From Pseudooceanicola marinus (lineage in GTDB: Bacteria > Pseudomonadota > Alphaproteobacteria > Rhodobacterales > Rhodobacteraceae): 64,000 nt of DNA. The notes under the pieces are model-generated. The model saw only the letters and a list, made by a program, of their open reading frames with translations. It was not told the origin of the DNA and did no database searches. Shown here piece after piece: positions 1-8,476 of this stretch (position 1 is the first letter of the stretch; every line of letters begins with the position of its first letter). The stretch covers positions 186,001 through 250,000 of the forward strand of contig NZ_JAIVMC010000004.1 in NCBI RefSeq assembly GCF_020177265.1. The letters are read 5' to 3'. The position numbers and the translations under genes are program-made.

Positions 1-152
1 TCGTTGAGGTTCGACACGCCGGTGCCGAACTGGCGCAGGGTGATGTCCTTGATCTCCTGCGCCCAGATCATCGGGGCCGGAAGGGCGGTGGCGGCGGCTG
101 CCGCGGCGCCGCCTTTCAGGATGGTGCGGCGGCTGTATCTCATCTTCGACAT
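1..152 (-). CDS. ABC transporter substrate-binding protein, N-terminal part (cut by window edge)
   Basis: Only the first 50 codons lie in the window. The N-terminus has a twin-arginine motif (SRRTILKGG, residues 7-15) followed by an Ala-rich hydrophobic stretch and a likely cleavage site near residue 30, so the protein should be exported by the Tat pathway. The mature start (ITLRQFGTGVSNLNE) resembles family 1/PotD-like solute-binding proteins. A GGGAG box precedes the ATG. The gene follows the ATPase gene (183-1163) by 30 bases on the same strand, so the two form an importer operon; the permeases would lie beyond the window. Substrate unknown. Confidence 0.75.
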   Translation of the reverse strand, partial: MSKMRYSRRTILKGGAAAAAATALPAPMIWAQEIKDITLRQFGTGVSNLN

Positions 153-182
153 GGTGGTAACTCCCCGTTGGATTGTCGTTGA

Positions 183-1163
183 TCAGGCTTGAAGACGGTT
201 GGCCCGTCCTTCGTCCCAGGACAGGCGCACGGCCTCTCCCGGAGATTTCGGTGCCGCGAAGAAATCTTCCTCGGGCAGCAGCGCGAGCAGCTCCTCGCCG
301 CTTTCGGTGGCGGCGGTCAGGGCGACGCTGGCGCCCTGGTATTCGACGGCCGTGACGGTGGCGGGCAGGCCCGCGTCGGGGCCGGCCAGGCGCACGCCAT
401 CGGCGCGGAAGGCCACCTTGCCCTGGGGCGTGGCGATCACGTTGTGGCCGCCCATGAAGCGGGCCACGAATTCGGTGCGGGGTGCGTTGAAGACCTCGCG
501 CGCGGGGCCGGCCTGTTCGATCACGGCGTTGTTCATCACCACGACCTCGTCCGCCAGCGCCAGGGCCTCGTCCTGGCCGTGGGTGACGTGGACGAAGGGA
601 ATGCCCAGCTCGCGCTGCAGCTTCTTCAGCTCGGCGCGCATGCGGATGCGCAGGAAGGGGTCGAGCGCCGACAGCGGCTCGTCCAGCAGCAGGACCTTGG
701 GGTCGGTGACCAGCGCGCGGGCCAGGGCGACACGCTGTTGCTGGCCGCCCGACAGCTGCGCCGGCAGCCGGTCGGCGAAACGGCCCATGTCCACAAGCTC
801 CAGCAGCTCGTTGGCGCGCTTGTGGCGGGTGGGTTTGTCCACGCCCTTCATCCGCAGGGAGAAGGCGACGTTGTCGCGCACGTTCAGATGCGGAAACAGC
901 GCGTAGTTCTGGAACATCATCGCGGTGCCGCGGCGCGCCGGCGGCAGGTCGGAGATGTCGAAGCCGTCCAGCAGGATCGAGCCCTCGGTCACCTCTTCAT
1001 GTCCGGCGATCATCCGCAGCGTCGTCGACTTGCCGCAGCCCGAGGGGCCCAGCAGGCAGACGTAGGCGCCGGCGGGGAAGGCGTGGGTGACATCATCCAC
1101 CGCCACCGTCTCGCCGTAGCGTTTCGTCAGTTGCACAAGTTCGAGTTGGTTGCTGCGTGCCAT
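183..1163 (-). CDS. ABC transporter ATP-binding protein, spermidine/putrescine (PotA) type
   Basis: This 326-residue ATPase energises an importer at the cytoplasmic face of the membrane. Walker A GPSGCGKST is at residues 39-47, the Q-loop Gln near 85, the signature LSGGQQ at 137-142, Walker B VLLLDEP at 157-163 and the H-loop His near 195; all are intact. The C-terminal 90 residues match the TOBE-type regulatory domain of the PotA/MalK/FbpC group. It is the first gene of the leftward operon with the Tat-exported binding protein, and it diverges from a GntR regulator that probably controls it. The family assignment is solid; polyamine specificity is a guess. Confidence 0.88.
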   Translation of the reverse strand: MARSNQLELVQLTKRYGETVAVDDVTHAFPAGAYVCLLGPSGCGKSTTLRMIAGHEEVTEGSILLDGFDISDLPPARRGTAMMFQNYALFPHLNVRDNVAFSLRMKGVDKPTRHKRANELLELVDMGRFADRLPAQLSGGQQQRVALARALVTDPKVLLLDEPLSALDPFLRIRMRAELKKLQRELGIPFVHVTHGQDEALALADEVVVMNNAVIEQAGPAREVFNAPRTEFVARFMGGHNVIATPQGKVAFRADGVRLAGPDAGLPATVTAVEYQGASVALTAATESGEELLALLPEEDFFAAPKSPGEAVRLSWDEGRANRLQA

Positions 1164-1301
1164 GAAGCCCTCTGGTCGCTGTCCTGTCTCACGCTGGTCA
1201 CGGCCAGGGTCCGCTGTCAGGTCTTTCCGGAGGGCGGTCGGGGCGAAAACAGACTCTGCTCAAGGAATGGGCGGTTCTACGGCGTCTGTGCGCAAAAATG
1301 A

Positions 1302-1320
1302 ATGCAAGATTGCATACAAT
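1302..1320. promoter_or_regulatory. Putative GntR operator, two overlapping palindromes
   Basis: ATGCAA-GA-TTGCAT (1302-1315) is a perfect inverted repeat. It overlaps a second imperfect one, ATTGCA-TACAAT (1309-1320, one mismatched pair). The site lies between the divergent importer operon and the GntR/FCD regulator gene, where a FadR-type regulator would bind to control both. FCD-subfamily regulators often bind short AT-centred palindromes. The link to this regulator is inferred from position only. Confidence 0.5.
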
Positions 1321-1405
1321 CCTGTCGACACATGGTCCGGGTGGTGATTCGCTTGCTCTCGGGCGGCTGTGCAGTAGTGTCCCGATGGTCATGAAAGTTG
1401 GGACG

Positions 1406-2089
1406 ATGACGAAGAAGCAAAGCCAGAGCGGCACAATCGAGAGCGTGGCAAGCGCGCTGGAAAAGGCGATTCACGAACATCGCCTGCCGCCGGGGTCGAA
1501 GCTGGGCGAGGATGACCTGGCGGAGATCTACGGGGTCAGCCGCACCCAGATCCGCGCCGCCCTGCAGGCGCTGTCGCACCTGAAACTGGTGGAGCACAAG
1601 CGCAACCGGGGCGCCTTCGTCGCCCAGCCCACCCTGCGCGAGGCGCGCGAGGTCTTCGAGGCCCGTGCCTTGCTGGAGCCGCGCACGGCCCATTCCGCCG
1701 CCGCGCGCTGCACGCCCGAGGATGTCGAGAAACTGCGCGCCCATATCGAGGCCGAGCATGCTGCGCTGGCCGCCGGCGACAATGGCCGCGCGCTGCATCT
1801 GTCGGGCCTCTTTCATATCGAGATCGCGCGGATCGCCGACCAGGAGACGATCGCCGCCTTCATCGCCCAGCTCGTCTCGCGGTCGTCGCTGATCATCGCG
1901 CTGTACTGGCGTCGCCGGATGGCGATGTGCGAAAGCCACGCCCATGATGCGTTGATCGCCGCCCTGGCCGCCCATGACGGTCCGCAGGCGGAAGAGCTGA
2001 TGAAAAGCCACCTGCTGGATCTCGTGTCGTCGCTGGATCTGCGCAACCAGCTGTCGGCCCCCGGATCGCTGCGCGAGGCGCTGACATGA
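1406..2089 (+). CDS. GntR family transcriptional regulator, FCD (FadR) subfamily
   Basis: A winged-helix GntR domain spans about residues 8-75 (GSKLGEDDLAEIYGVSRTQIR is the helix-turn-helix region). An all-helical FCD ligand domain follows from about 80 to 210, with His and Asp residues at the usual metal-binding places (HLSGLFHIEIARIAD, ESHAHDALI). Start codons at 1385 and 1391 are also possible; 1406 best fits the family N-terminus. It diverges from the importer operon and its stop overlaps the ATG of the GNAT gene. It probably represses the importer in response to the imported solute or a product of it. Confidence 0.85.
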   Translation: MTKKQSQSGTIESVASALEKAIHEHRLPPGSKLGEDDLAEIYGVSRTQIRAALQALSHLKLVEHKRNRGAFVAQPTLREAREVFEARALLEPRTAHSAAARCTPEDVEKLRAHIEAEHAALAAGDNGRALHLSGLFHIEIARIADQETIAAFIAQLVSRSSLIIALYWRRRMAMCESHAHDALIAALAAHDGPQAEELMKSHLLDLVSSLDLRNQLSAPGSLREALT

Positions 2090-2934
2090 GTTCGGTGATG
2101 CGTGTCGCCACAGCCGCCGATGTGGCCCTGATGCTGGACTGGGCCGCCGCCGAAGGTTGGAACCCCGGGTTGGGCGATGCGGCGGCTTTTCGCGCCGCCG
2201 ACCCGCAGGGATTCTTCGTGGCAGAGGTCGAGGGCGCGCCCGTGGCCGCCATCTCGGTCGTGAACCATTCCGACGACATCGCCTTCCTGGGCCTCTACCT
2301 CTGCCGTCCCGACCATCGCGGGCAGGGGATCGGCTATGCCCTGTGGCAGCATGCGCTGGCCCACGCGGGCGGTCGCACCGTCGGGCTGGACGGGGTGGCG
2401 GCGCAGCAGGCGAACTATGCGAAATCGGGCTTTGCCCTGGCCGGCAGCACGACGCGCTACAGTGGTGCACTGGACGCGGTAGCGGACCCGGATGTGCGTC
2501 CGCTGCGCGAGGGCGATTCCGCGGCTCTCGCCGCGCTGGACGAAGCCGCCAACGGCTATGCCCGCCCGGCGTTCCTGTCGGCCTGGCTGGCGCCGGACCA
2601 GACCCGGTGGAGCGTCGTGCTTGAGGCCGAGGGCGCGATCTGTGGCGTCGCCACCGCCCGGCTGTGCCGCGAGGGGATCAAGATCGGGCCGGTGATCGCG
2701 CCCGATGCCGAGGCCGCCCTGCGGCTGGCCCGCGCGGCGTTGGCGGCGGCGCCCGACGGGGCCGAGGCCACGCCGGAAGTGATGATCGACCTGCCCGAGG
2801 CCAGCGCGGACCTGGCGGCGCAGCTGCAAACCCTCGGGTTCGCACCGACCTTCGCCACCGCCCGCATGTATCGCGGCCCGGCGCCGCAGGCGGGCACGAC
2901 CCTTCAGGCCATCGCGACGATGGAGCTGGGCTGA
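2086..2934 (+). CDS. GNAT family N-acetyltransferase (two-domain)
   Basis: A 282-residue protein. The N-terminal half is a GNAT fold with the acetyl-CoA loop RPDHRGQGIGYALW (about residues 78-91). The second half (about 135-280) looks like a second, degenerate GNAT domain, as in the YitH/HolE-type two-domain proteins. Its ATG overlaps the stop of the GntR gene (ATGA), so the two are co-transcribed. The acceptor substrate cannot be told from sequence. No tract or motif links it directly to the divergent importer. Confidence 0.75.
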   Translation: MSSVMRVATAADVALMLDWAAAEGWNPGLGDAAAFRAADPQGFFVAEVEGAPVAAISVVNHSDDIAFLGLYLCRPDHRGQGIGYALWQHALAHAGGRTVGLDGVAAQQANYAKSGFALAGSTTRYSGALDAVADPDVRPLREGDSAALAALDEAANGYARPAFLSAWLAPDQTRWSVVLEAEGAICGVATARLCREGIKIGPVIAPDAEAALRLARAALAAAPDGAEATPEVMIDLPEASADLAAQLQTLGFAPTFATARMYRGPAPQAGTTLQAIATMELG

Positions 2935-3004
2935 TCCAGCGCACGGAAAACAGGCAGGCGCATCGCTGCGCCGCGTCATGTCGTCGAATTTTCAGGGGAA
3001 GGTC

Positions 3005-3081
3005 TGGTAGCGGAGGAGGGACTTGAACCCCCGACACGCGGATTATGATTCCGCTGCTCTAACCAACTGAGCTACTCCGCC
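3005..3081 (-). tRNA. trnM: tRNA-Met (CAT), elongator type
   Basis: On the minus strand the 77-nt sequence starts GGCGGAGTAGCTCAGTTGGT and ends in encoded CCA. The acceptor arms GGCGGAG/CTCCGCT pair (last pair G-U), the D arm has AGCTCAGTTGGTTAGAGC, the anticodon stem GCGGA/TCCGC encloses the loop ATCATAA with anticodon CAT, and the T arm contains GGTTCAAGTCC. G1 pairs with U72, and no mismatched C1-A72 pair or GGG/CCC anticodon stem is seen, so it is an elongator rather than an initiator tRNA. An Ile lysidine tRNA is less likely from the body sequence. Confidence 0.95.
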
Positions 3082-3214
3082 AAACCGTGGCGCTTCCTAA
3101 GATAGCGCCCCGGACAGGTCAAGCGCAAAAATCGAGGTTTTTCGCGCCCCGGGCGACCCGCTTGTCCTTCCCCCGCGGGAGGGCCAATATGCGCCGCGCA
3201 AGAGCGGAGTGACC

Positions 3215-4609
3215 ATGATCGAGAAGCTGCAGGAAATCGTCGGGGCGGCCCACGTGCTGACCGGGGCAGAGGCGGAACCCTATGGCTGGGACTGGGCCCA
3301 TGAGCGGTTCGAGGCCCCCCTTGCGGTGGTGCGCCCCGCCAGCACCGAGGAGGTCTCGGCGCTGATGAAGCTGGCGCATGAGACCGGCACGGTGGTCACC
3401 CCCCTGGGCGGGCGCAGCGGCATGGCCGGCGGTGGCCAGGGCGAGGGCAGCCTGGTGATTTCCATGGAGCGGATGAATCGTATCCGCGAGATCCGCACCG
3501 GCGCACGGTCCGCCGTGGTCGAGGCCGGCGTGATCCTGGCCAACCTGCACGAGGCGGTGGAGGCCGAGGGGCTGATCTTCCCGCTGTTCTTCGGCGCGCG
3601 CGGATCGGCCATGATCGGTGGCGCGCTGTCCACCAATGCGGGCGGGTCCAATGTGCTGCGTTACGGCAATACCCGCGACCTGGTGCTGGGCATCGAGGCG
3701 GTGATGGCCGACGGCACGGTGATCGACCTGATGCAGAACCTGCACAAGAACAACTCCGGCTACGACCTGCGGCATCTGCTGATCGGGGCCGAGGGCACGC
3801 TGGGGATCATCACCGGCGCCGTGGTGCGGCTGATGCCCAAGCCCGGCGCCTATGTCACCGCCATGGTGGGGCTGAAGGCGCTGGATCCGGCGCTGTCGCT
3901 GCTGAACCGGCTGCAGGAGGTCACCGGCGGCGCCGTCGAGGCCTTCGAGTACATGCCCGACACCTACCTGGCCGACTACCAGGCCATGCGCCCCGAGACC
4001 CGCCGCCCCTTCGAGGAGGCGCACAAGGTCAACATCCTGCTGGAGATCGGCGCGCTGAGCCCGCGGGATTATACCCCCGGTCCGGACGGTCAGATGCCGA
4101 TTGCCAGCTACCTCGAAGAGGTGCTGGGCGGAATGCTGGAGGCGGGCGAGGTCGACGACGCTGTCATCGCCAGCTCCGAGCAGCAGCGCCGGGAGATGTG
4201 GGCGATCCGCGAGGCCGCCAGCGAGGTGGCCGGCCTGCGCCCCAATCAGATCATCATGGACGTGGCGGTGCCGGTGGACCGGATGGGCGATTTCCTCGAC
4301 CGGGCCGATGCGGCGCTGGCACGGATGGATCCCAAGGCGGAAACCTCGGTCGTGGCCCACCTGGGTGACGGCAACGTCCACTACACTATTTTCCCCACGG
4401 ACCCGGCGCAGAAGGACGTGCTGGTCGAGGGGATCGAGGACGTGGTGGCGGAGCTGGGCGGCTCCTTCTCGGCCGAGCATGGCATCGGCAAGCTGAAGCT
4501 GACGACGATGGCCCGCCGTAAGGACCCGGGGGCGCTGGCCGCCATGCGGGCGATCAAGGCGGCGCTGGACCCCAATGGCATCCTGAACCCGGGCAAGTTG
4601 CTCCCCTGA
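3215..4609 (+). CDS. FAD-binding oxidoreductase, D-2-hydroxyacid dehydrogenase/GlcD type
   Basis: A flavoprotein of 464 residues that oxidises a D-2-hydroxyacid (lactate, glycolate or 2-hydroxyglutarate class). The FAD_binding_4 (PCMH) domain fills the N-terminal half, with PLGGRSGMAGGG and GGALSTNAGGS as FAD-binding loops. The C-terminal FAD-oxidase domain has the HLGDGNVHYTIFP and SAEHGIGKLK motifs that carry the metal and active-site His residues. A GTG six bases upstream is in frame, but GGAG (3206-3209) is well spaced only for the ATG at 3215. It stands alone, without GlcE/GlcF subunits, as in D2HGDH-like enzymes. Substrate not assigned. Confidence 0.85.
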   Translation: MIEKLQEIVGAAHVLTGAEAEPYGWDWAHERFEAPLAVVRPASTEEVSALMKLAHETGTVVTPLGGRSGMAGGGQGEGSLVISMERMNRIREIRTGARSAVVEAGVILANLHEAVEAEGLIFPLFFGARGSAMIGGALSTNAGGSNVLRYGNTRDLVLGIEAVMADGTVIDLMQNLHKNNSGYDLRHLLIGAEGTLGIITGAVVRLMPKPGAYVTAMVGLKALDPALSLLNRLQEVTGGAVEAFEYMPDTYLADYQAMRPETRRPFEEAHKVNILLEIGALSPRDYTPGPDGQMPIASYLEEVLGGMLEAGEVDDAVIASSEQQRREMWAIREAASEVAGLRPNQIIMDVAVPVDRMGDFLDRADAALARMDPKAETSVVAHLGDGNVHYTIFPTDPAQKDVLVEGIEDVVAELGGSFSAEHGIGKLKLTTMARRKDPGALAAMRAIKAALDPNGILNPGKLLP

Positions 4610-4674
4610 TCCCTTCGCGGTCCGCCCCGCGCGGCGGAGTTGCGCAAACGCAAGGCATCGCTTAGATCGGCCCC

Positions 4675-5193
4675 ATGAAACGCCCTATCCTGATCCATCC
4701 CGATCCGCGCCTGAAAAAGGTCGCAGCCCCGCTTGAGGACAGCTCGGATGAGCTGCGCAAGCTGGCCGACGACATGCTGGAAACCATGTATGACGCGCCC
4801 GGCATCGGCCTGGCCGCGCCGCAGATCGGTCTACTGCAGCGCCTGATCGTGCTGGACTGCGTGAAGGAAGAGGGCGAGACGCCGCGCCCGCTCGTGATGC
4901 TGAACCCCGAGGTGGTGGCCAGCTCGGACGAGACCAGCTCCTACGAGGAGGGCTGCCTGTCGATCCCCGAGCAATATGCCGAGGTGACCCGCCCTGCCGA
5001 GGTGACGGTGCGCTGGATGGACCGCGACGGCAACGCCTGCGAAGAGACCTTCGACAAGCTCTGGGCGACCTGCGTACAGCACGAGATCGACCACCTGGAT
5101 GGCAAGCTGTTCATCGACTACCTCAGCCCGATGCGCCGCCAGATGATCACCCGCAAGAGCCAGAAGCTCAAACGTGAGCGGGCGCGCGGCTGA
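4675..5193 (+). CDS. def: Peptide deformylase (first of three tandem copies)
   Basis: Removes the formyl group from the N-terminal Met of new proteins in the cytoplasm. All three family motifs are intact: GIGLAAPQ (43-50), EGCLS with metal ligand Cys94, and QHEIDH with His136, Glu137 and His140. Length (172) is normal. Its last base is shared with the ATG of the next deformylase-like gene, and the run leads to fmt, which adds the formyl group. This copy is the most canonical of the three and is probably the main cellular enzyme. Confidence 0.95.
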   Translation: MKRPILIHPDPRLKKVAAPLEDSSDELRKLADDMLETMYDAPGIGLAAPQIGLLQRLIVLDCVKEEGETPRPLVMLNPEVVASSDETSSYEEGCLSIPEQYAEVTRPAEVTVRWMDRDGNACEETFDKLWATCVQHEIDHLDGKLFIDYLSPMRRQMITRKSQKLKRERARG

Positions 5194-5693
5194 TGGCCGT
5201 GATGGAGATCCTGCGCTGGCCCGATCCGACGCTGAAGACGGCGGCGGAAACGGTGGAGCAGGGGACCGATCTGGGCGCATTGCTGTCCGATATGTTCGAG
5301 ACCATGTACGACGCCCCCGGTCGCGGCCTGGCCGCGCCGCAGGTCGGCGTGCTGAAACGCGTCTTCGTCATGGATTGCACCTGGAAAGAGGGGCCGCGCA
5401 GCCCGCGCGCCTGCGTGAACCCCGAGATCCTCTGGCGCTCGGACGAGATCGCGACCCATGAGGAGGGGTGCCTGTCGATCCCCGGGGTGGTGGCCAGCCT
5501 GCCGCGCCCGGCGCGGGTGCGCATGCGCTGGCATGATGCCGACTGGGCCCTGCACGAGGCGGAACTGTCGGGCTTCGAGGCTGTCTGCGCCCAGCATGAG
5601 TTCGACCACCTGGAGGGGCGCGTCTACCTGGACTACCTCTCCCCCGACCATCGCGCCGAGGTTCTGCGCGCCTATGAGGAGGCCGGCGCATGA
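5193..5693 (+). CDS. def: Peptide deformylase (second tandem copy)
   Basis: A 166-residue paralogue of the preceding gene, starting at the A of its TGA stop (TGATG). The metal site is intact: EEGCLSIPG with Cys93 and QHEFDH with His135, Glu136 and His139. Motif 1 reads GRGLAAPQ, with Arg where most enzymes have Ile or Val, which lines the substrate pocket. It should be able to bind metal and hydrolyse, but may differ in substrate preference. The gene overlaps the third copy by an ATGA. Confidence 0.88.
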   Translation: MAVMEILRWPDPTLKTAAETVEQGTDLGALLSDMFETMYDAPGRGLAAPQVGVLKRVFVMDCTWKEGPRSPRACVNPEILWRSDEIATHEEGCLSIPGVVASLPRPARVRMRWHDADWALHEAELSGFEAVCAQHEFDHLEGRVYLDYLSPDHRAEVLRAYEEAGA

Positions 5694-6184
5694 CCGCCCG
5701 CACCTGCATTCCCTGGCCCGACAAGCGGCTGCGCACCCCCGCCGCCGATGTCACGGAAATCACCGACGAGATCCGCGCCACCTGGGACGACATGATCGAC
5801 ACGATGGAGGCGATGCCGGGCGTGGGTCTGGGCGCCAACCAGATCGGCGTGATGCTGCGCCTGGCGGTCATCGATGCCTCCGAGGAGCGGGGCAAGGCCG
5901 TGCGCATGGCGAACCCGGAGGTGCTGCATGCCTCGGTCCAGCTGCGCGAGCATGAAGAGGCCAGCCCGAACCTGCCCGGCGTCTCCGCCAAGATCAAACG
6001 CCCGCGCGCCGTCACCGTGCGCTTCCTCAACGAGGCGGGCGAGATCGAGGAGAAGGATTTCGTCGGTCTCTGGGCGACCAGCGTCCAGCACCAGATCGAC
6101 CACCTGGCGGGGAAGATGTATTTCGACCGGCTGAGCAAGGTGAAGCGGGACATGCTGCTGCGCAAGGCCGCGAAACTGCGATGA
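5690..6184 (+). CDS. Degenerate peptide deformylase-like protein (third tandem copy, catalytic residues lost)
   Basis: A 164-residue protein alignable along its length with the two upstream deformylases, so it is full length. Motif 2 reads EASPNLPG: the metal-ligand Cys is Ser92 and the G-C-L-S block is A-S-P-N. Motif 3 reads QHQIDH: the catalytic Glu is Gln135, while both His residues remain. Motif 1 is GVGLGANQ. Without the Cys and Glu, metal-dependent hydrolysis is not expected. The frame is open and overlaps its neighbour (ATGA), so it is expressed and maintained, perhaps as a binding partner or regulator. See findings. Confidence 0.85.
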   Translation: MTARTCIPWPDKRLRTPAADVTEITDEIRATWDDMIDTMEAMPGVGLGANQIGVMLRLAVIDASEERGKAVRMANPEVLHASVQLREHEEASPNLPGVSAKIKRPRAVTVRFLNEAGEIEEKDFVGLWATSVQHQIDHLAGKMYFDRLSKVKRDMLLRKAAKLR

Positions 6185-6196
6185 CGGCGCCTGCGG

Positions 6197-6233
6197 GCGC
6201 TGTCGGATCTGAGTATTTGGAAACAAGGTGAAG
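6197..6233 (+). repeat. GAGTATTT repeat, copy a
   Basis: The core GAGTATTTGGAAACAAGG (6211-6228) continues to GTGAAG (6233) and is preceded by GCGCTGTCGGATCT. Copy e at 46902 has nearly the same context (GCGCTGCCATCT before GAGTATTTGGAACGAGG). It fills the gap between the third deformylase gene and fmt and ends ten bases before the fmt start codon, so its last bases supply part of the fmt ribosome-binding region. Confidence 0.7.
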
Positions 6234-6242
6234 GGGCAGGCG

Positions 6243-7160
6243 ATGCGCGTGATCTTCATGGGAACGCCCGAGTTTTCGGTGCCGGTGCTGGAGGCGCTGG
6301 TCGCCGCCGGGCATGACATTGCCTGCGTCTACTGCCAGCCGCCCCGGCCCGCCGGGCGCGGCAAGAAGGACCGGCCCACCCCCGTCCATGCCCGCGCGGC
6401 CGAGTTGGGGCTGGAGGTGCGCCACCCGATCAGCCTGAAGGGCAAGGCGGAACAGGCCGAGTTCGCCGCGTTGCAGGCGGATATGGCGGTGGTCGTGGCC
6501 TATGGTCTGATCCTGCCGCAGCCGGTGCTGGATGCGCCGAAACACGGCTGTCTGAACATCCACGCCAGCCTTCTGCCGCGCTGGCGCGGCGCCGCCCCCA
6601 TTCACCGCGCGATCCTGTCGGGTGATGCCGAGACCGGCATCTGCATCATGCAGATGGAAGCGGGACTGGACACCGGCCCCGTATTGCTACGCGAGGCGAC
6701 CCCCATCGGGGCCGAGGAGGTGACCTCCGAGCTGCACGACCGCCTGTCCGTGATGGGTGCGCGAATGATCGTCGAGGCGCTCGATCGTCTGCCCAAGCTG
6801 GTGCCCGAGGCCCAGCCCGAGGAGGGCGTGACCTATGCCTCGAAAATCGACAAGGCCGAGGCGCGGGTGGATTTCACCCAGCCCGCCGAGGGGGTGGACC
6901 GGCAGATCCGCGGCCTCTCCCCCTTCCCCGGCGCCTGGGTGGATCACGACGGGCAGCGCCTGAAGCTCCTGGCCTCGCGCCTGGCCGAGGGTCATGGCGC
7001 CCCGGGCGAGGTGCTGCGCGCCGACGACCGCCTGGTCGTGGCCTGTGGCGCGGGTGCGGTCGAACTGCTGAAACTGCAACGGGCCGGCAAGGGGGCGCAG
7101 GCGGCTGATGTCTTCCTGCGCGGCAATGCGCTTGCCACTGGCACCATTCTGGGAGGTTGA
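6243..7160 (+). CDS. fmt: Methionyl-tRNA formyltransferase
   Basis: Formylates initiator Met-tRNA using 10-formyltetrahydrofolate. The catalytic residues are visible: Asn105 and His107 in [18 protein letters not shown] and Asp143 in GLDTGPVL. The C-terminal OB-like tRNA-binding domain spans about 205-305. The GTG at 6228 is in frame, but the ATG at 6243 gives the family N-terminus [14 protein letters not shown], with AGGGG upstream. Length 305 is normal. It follows three deformylase genes, so both sides of the formylation cycle are co-located. One base separates its stop from the ATG of the isomerase gene. Confidence 0.97.
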   Translation: MRVIFMGTPEFSVPVLEALVAAGHDIACVYCQPPRPAGRGKKDRPTPVHARAAELGLEVRHPISLKGKAEQAEFAALQADMAVVVAYGLILPQPVLDAPKHGCLNIHASLLPRWRGAAPIHRAILSGDAETGICIMQMEAGLDTGPVLLREATPIGAEEVTSELHDRLSVMGARMIVEALDRLPKLVPEAQPEEGVTYASKIDKAEARVDFTQPAEGVDRQIRGLSPFPGAWVDHDGQRLKLLASRLAEGHGAPGEVLRADDRLVVACGAGAVELLKLQRAGKGAQAADVFLRGNALATGTILGG

Positions 7161-7161
7161 G

Positions 7162-7845
7162 ATGCTGCGTTCCGAGATCAACGAACTGATCCGCGAGGGC
7201 GATGCCTTCTTCCGACAGTACGGTTTCACCCTGCCGCCCTTCGCCTACTGGTCGCCAGGCGACTTCCGCGCCCGCAAGGCCGAGGCCGGGCTGATCGTCG
7301 AACAGGGTCTGGGCTGGGACGTGACGGATTACGGCGACGGGCATTATGACACGCTGGGTCTGTTCCTGTTCACCCTGCGCAACGGCAACGCGGGCGACCT
7401 GGGCAACCCCAAGGGCGGCCGGGTCTATGCCGAGAAGCTGCTGATTTCCGACGACCACCAGATCTCTCCCATGCATCGCCACATCGTGAAGACCGAGGAC
7501 ATCATCAACCGCGGCGGCGCGCCGCTGGTGCTGGAGCTGTGGACGGACGGCCCCGAGGGGATCGATCTGGAGGCCGAGGTGCGGGTGATGACCGACGGGC
7601 TGTGGCGGACCCTGCCGGCGGGCGGGCACCTGAAGCTGATGCCGGGCGAAAGCGTGACCCTGACCCCGGACATCTGGCATGCCTTCTGGGGTGAGGGCGG
7701 ACGTGTCTGCATCGGCGAGGTCTCGACCGTCAACGACGACCGCACCGACAACATCTTCGAGGCGCCGATCGGGCGGTTTTCCACCATCGAGGAAGACGCC
7801 GAGCCGCTGCACCTGCTGGTGTCGGACTACGAAACGAAGCTCTGA
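7162..7845 (+). CDS. D-lyxose/D-mannose isomerase family cupin
   Basis: A 227-residue cupin matching the D-lyxose ketol-isomerase family (COG3822), which interconverts D-lyxose with xylulose or mannose with fructose. Likely metal ligands are the His residues of ISPMHRHIVKTED (with the Glu) and the His of DIWHAFWGEGG. Its start lies one base after the fmt stop with GGGAGG upstream, so it rides on the fmt transcript. No sugar transport genes lie nearby, so the physiological substrate is open. Confidence 0.75.
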   Translation: MLRSEINELIREGDAFFRQYGFTLPPFAYWSPGDFRARKAEAGLIVEQGLGWDVTDYGDGHYDTLGLFLFTLRNGNAGDLGNPKGGRVYAEKLLISDDHQISPMHRHIVKTEDIINRGGAPLVLELWTDGPEGIDLEAEVRVMTDGLWRTLPAGGHLKLMPGESVTLTPDIWHAFWGEGGRVCIGEVSTVNDDRTDNIFEAPIGRFSTIEEDAEPLHLLVSDYETKL

Positions 7846-7870
7846 TCAAAACGGGCGCGCGACGGGCTGT

Positions 7871-8323
7871 TCAGCCCTTGTAGGGGGCCATGCCCGCACG
7901 GGCCAGCGCGTCGGCGCGTTCGTTTTCCGGGTGGCCGGCGTGGCCCTTGACCCATTTCCAGGTCACCTGGTGGCGTTTCGCCGCCTCGTCCAGCGCCTGC
8001 CACAGCTCGGCGTTCTTCACCGGCTTCTTGGCGGCGGTCTTCCAGCCGTTCTTCTTCCAGCCATGGATCCAGCCGGTCACGCCGTTCTTCACGTACTGGC
8101 TGTCGGTGTAGATGGTGATCTCGGTCGGGCGACCCAGGGAGTCGAGGGCGTTGATCGCGGCCAGCAGCTCCATCCGGTTGTTGGTGGTATTGGCCTCGCC
8201 GCCCTTCAGCTCGCGTTCCTTCAGCACCGTCTCGCCTTCGCGGGCCTGCAGCAGGACGCCCCAGCCCCCGGGGCCGGGATTGCCGGAACAGGCGCCATCG
8301 GTGAAGGCAAGAAACTCGGCCAT
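7871..8323 (-). CDS. rnhA: Ribonuclease HI
   Basis: Degrades RNA in RNA-DNA hybrids. The four carboxylates are present: Asp9 in [16 protein letters not shown], Glu52 in NNRMELLAA, Asp74 in YTDSQYV and the Asp of NERADALA. The basic protrusion with its Trp residues ([14 protein letters not shown]) is present as in the E. coli enzyme. The start is the ATG at 8323, giving 150 residues; the frame stays open upstream but without conserved sequence. It converges on the isomerase gene with 25 bases between stops. Confidence 0.96.
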   Translation of the reverse strand: MAEFLAFTDGACSGNPGPGGWGVLLQAREGETVLKERELKGGEANTTNNRMELLAAINALDSLGRPTEITIYTDSQYVKNGVTGWIHGWKKNGWKTAAKKPVKNAELWQALDEAAKRHQVTWKWVKGHAGHPENERADALARAGMAPYKG

Positions 8324-8476
8324 GGGGTCCTCATGCGTGCTGGATCGTGGGCGGAGACAGCACGGGGCGCGGGGGAAGGTCAAGGGCCGCGGCGGGGCGA
8401 TAGGCGGGCCGCGTGACCATACTGTTCCCCCCGGACGGCGGCGCCGGTTAACCTGCCCTCAGACAAGGAGATCGCC

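Noticed and set aside
189-1301. A 370-codon rightward frame opposite the PotA-type gene
   Set aside because: Antisense shadow of the ATPase gene with no recognisable domain.
3005-3214. tRNA-associated integration site
   Set aside because: No integrase gene, no repeated 3' end of the tRNA and no change in gene content beside it.
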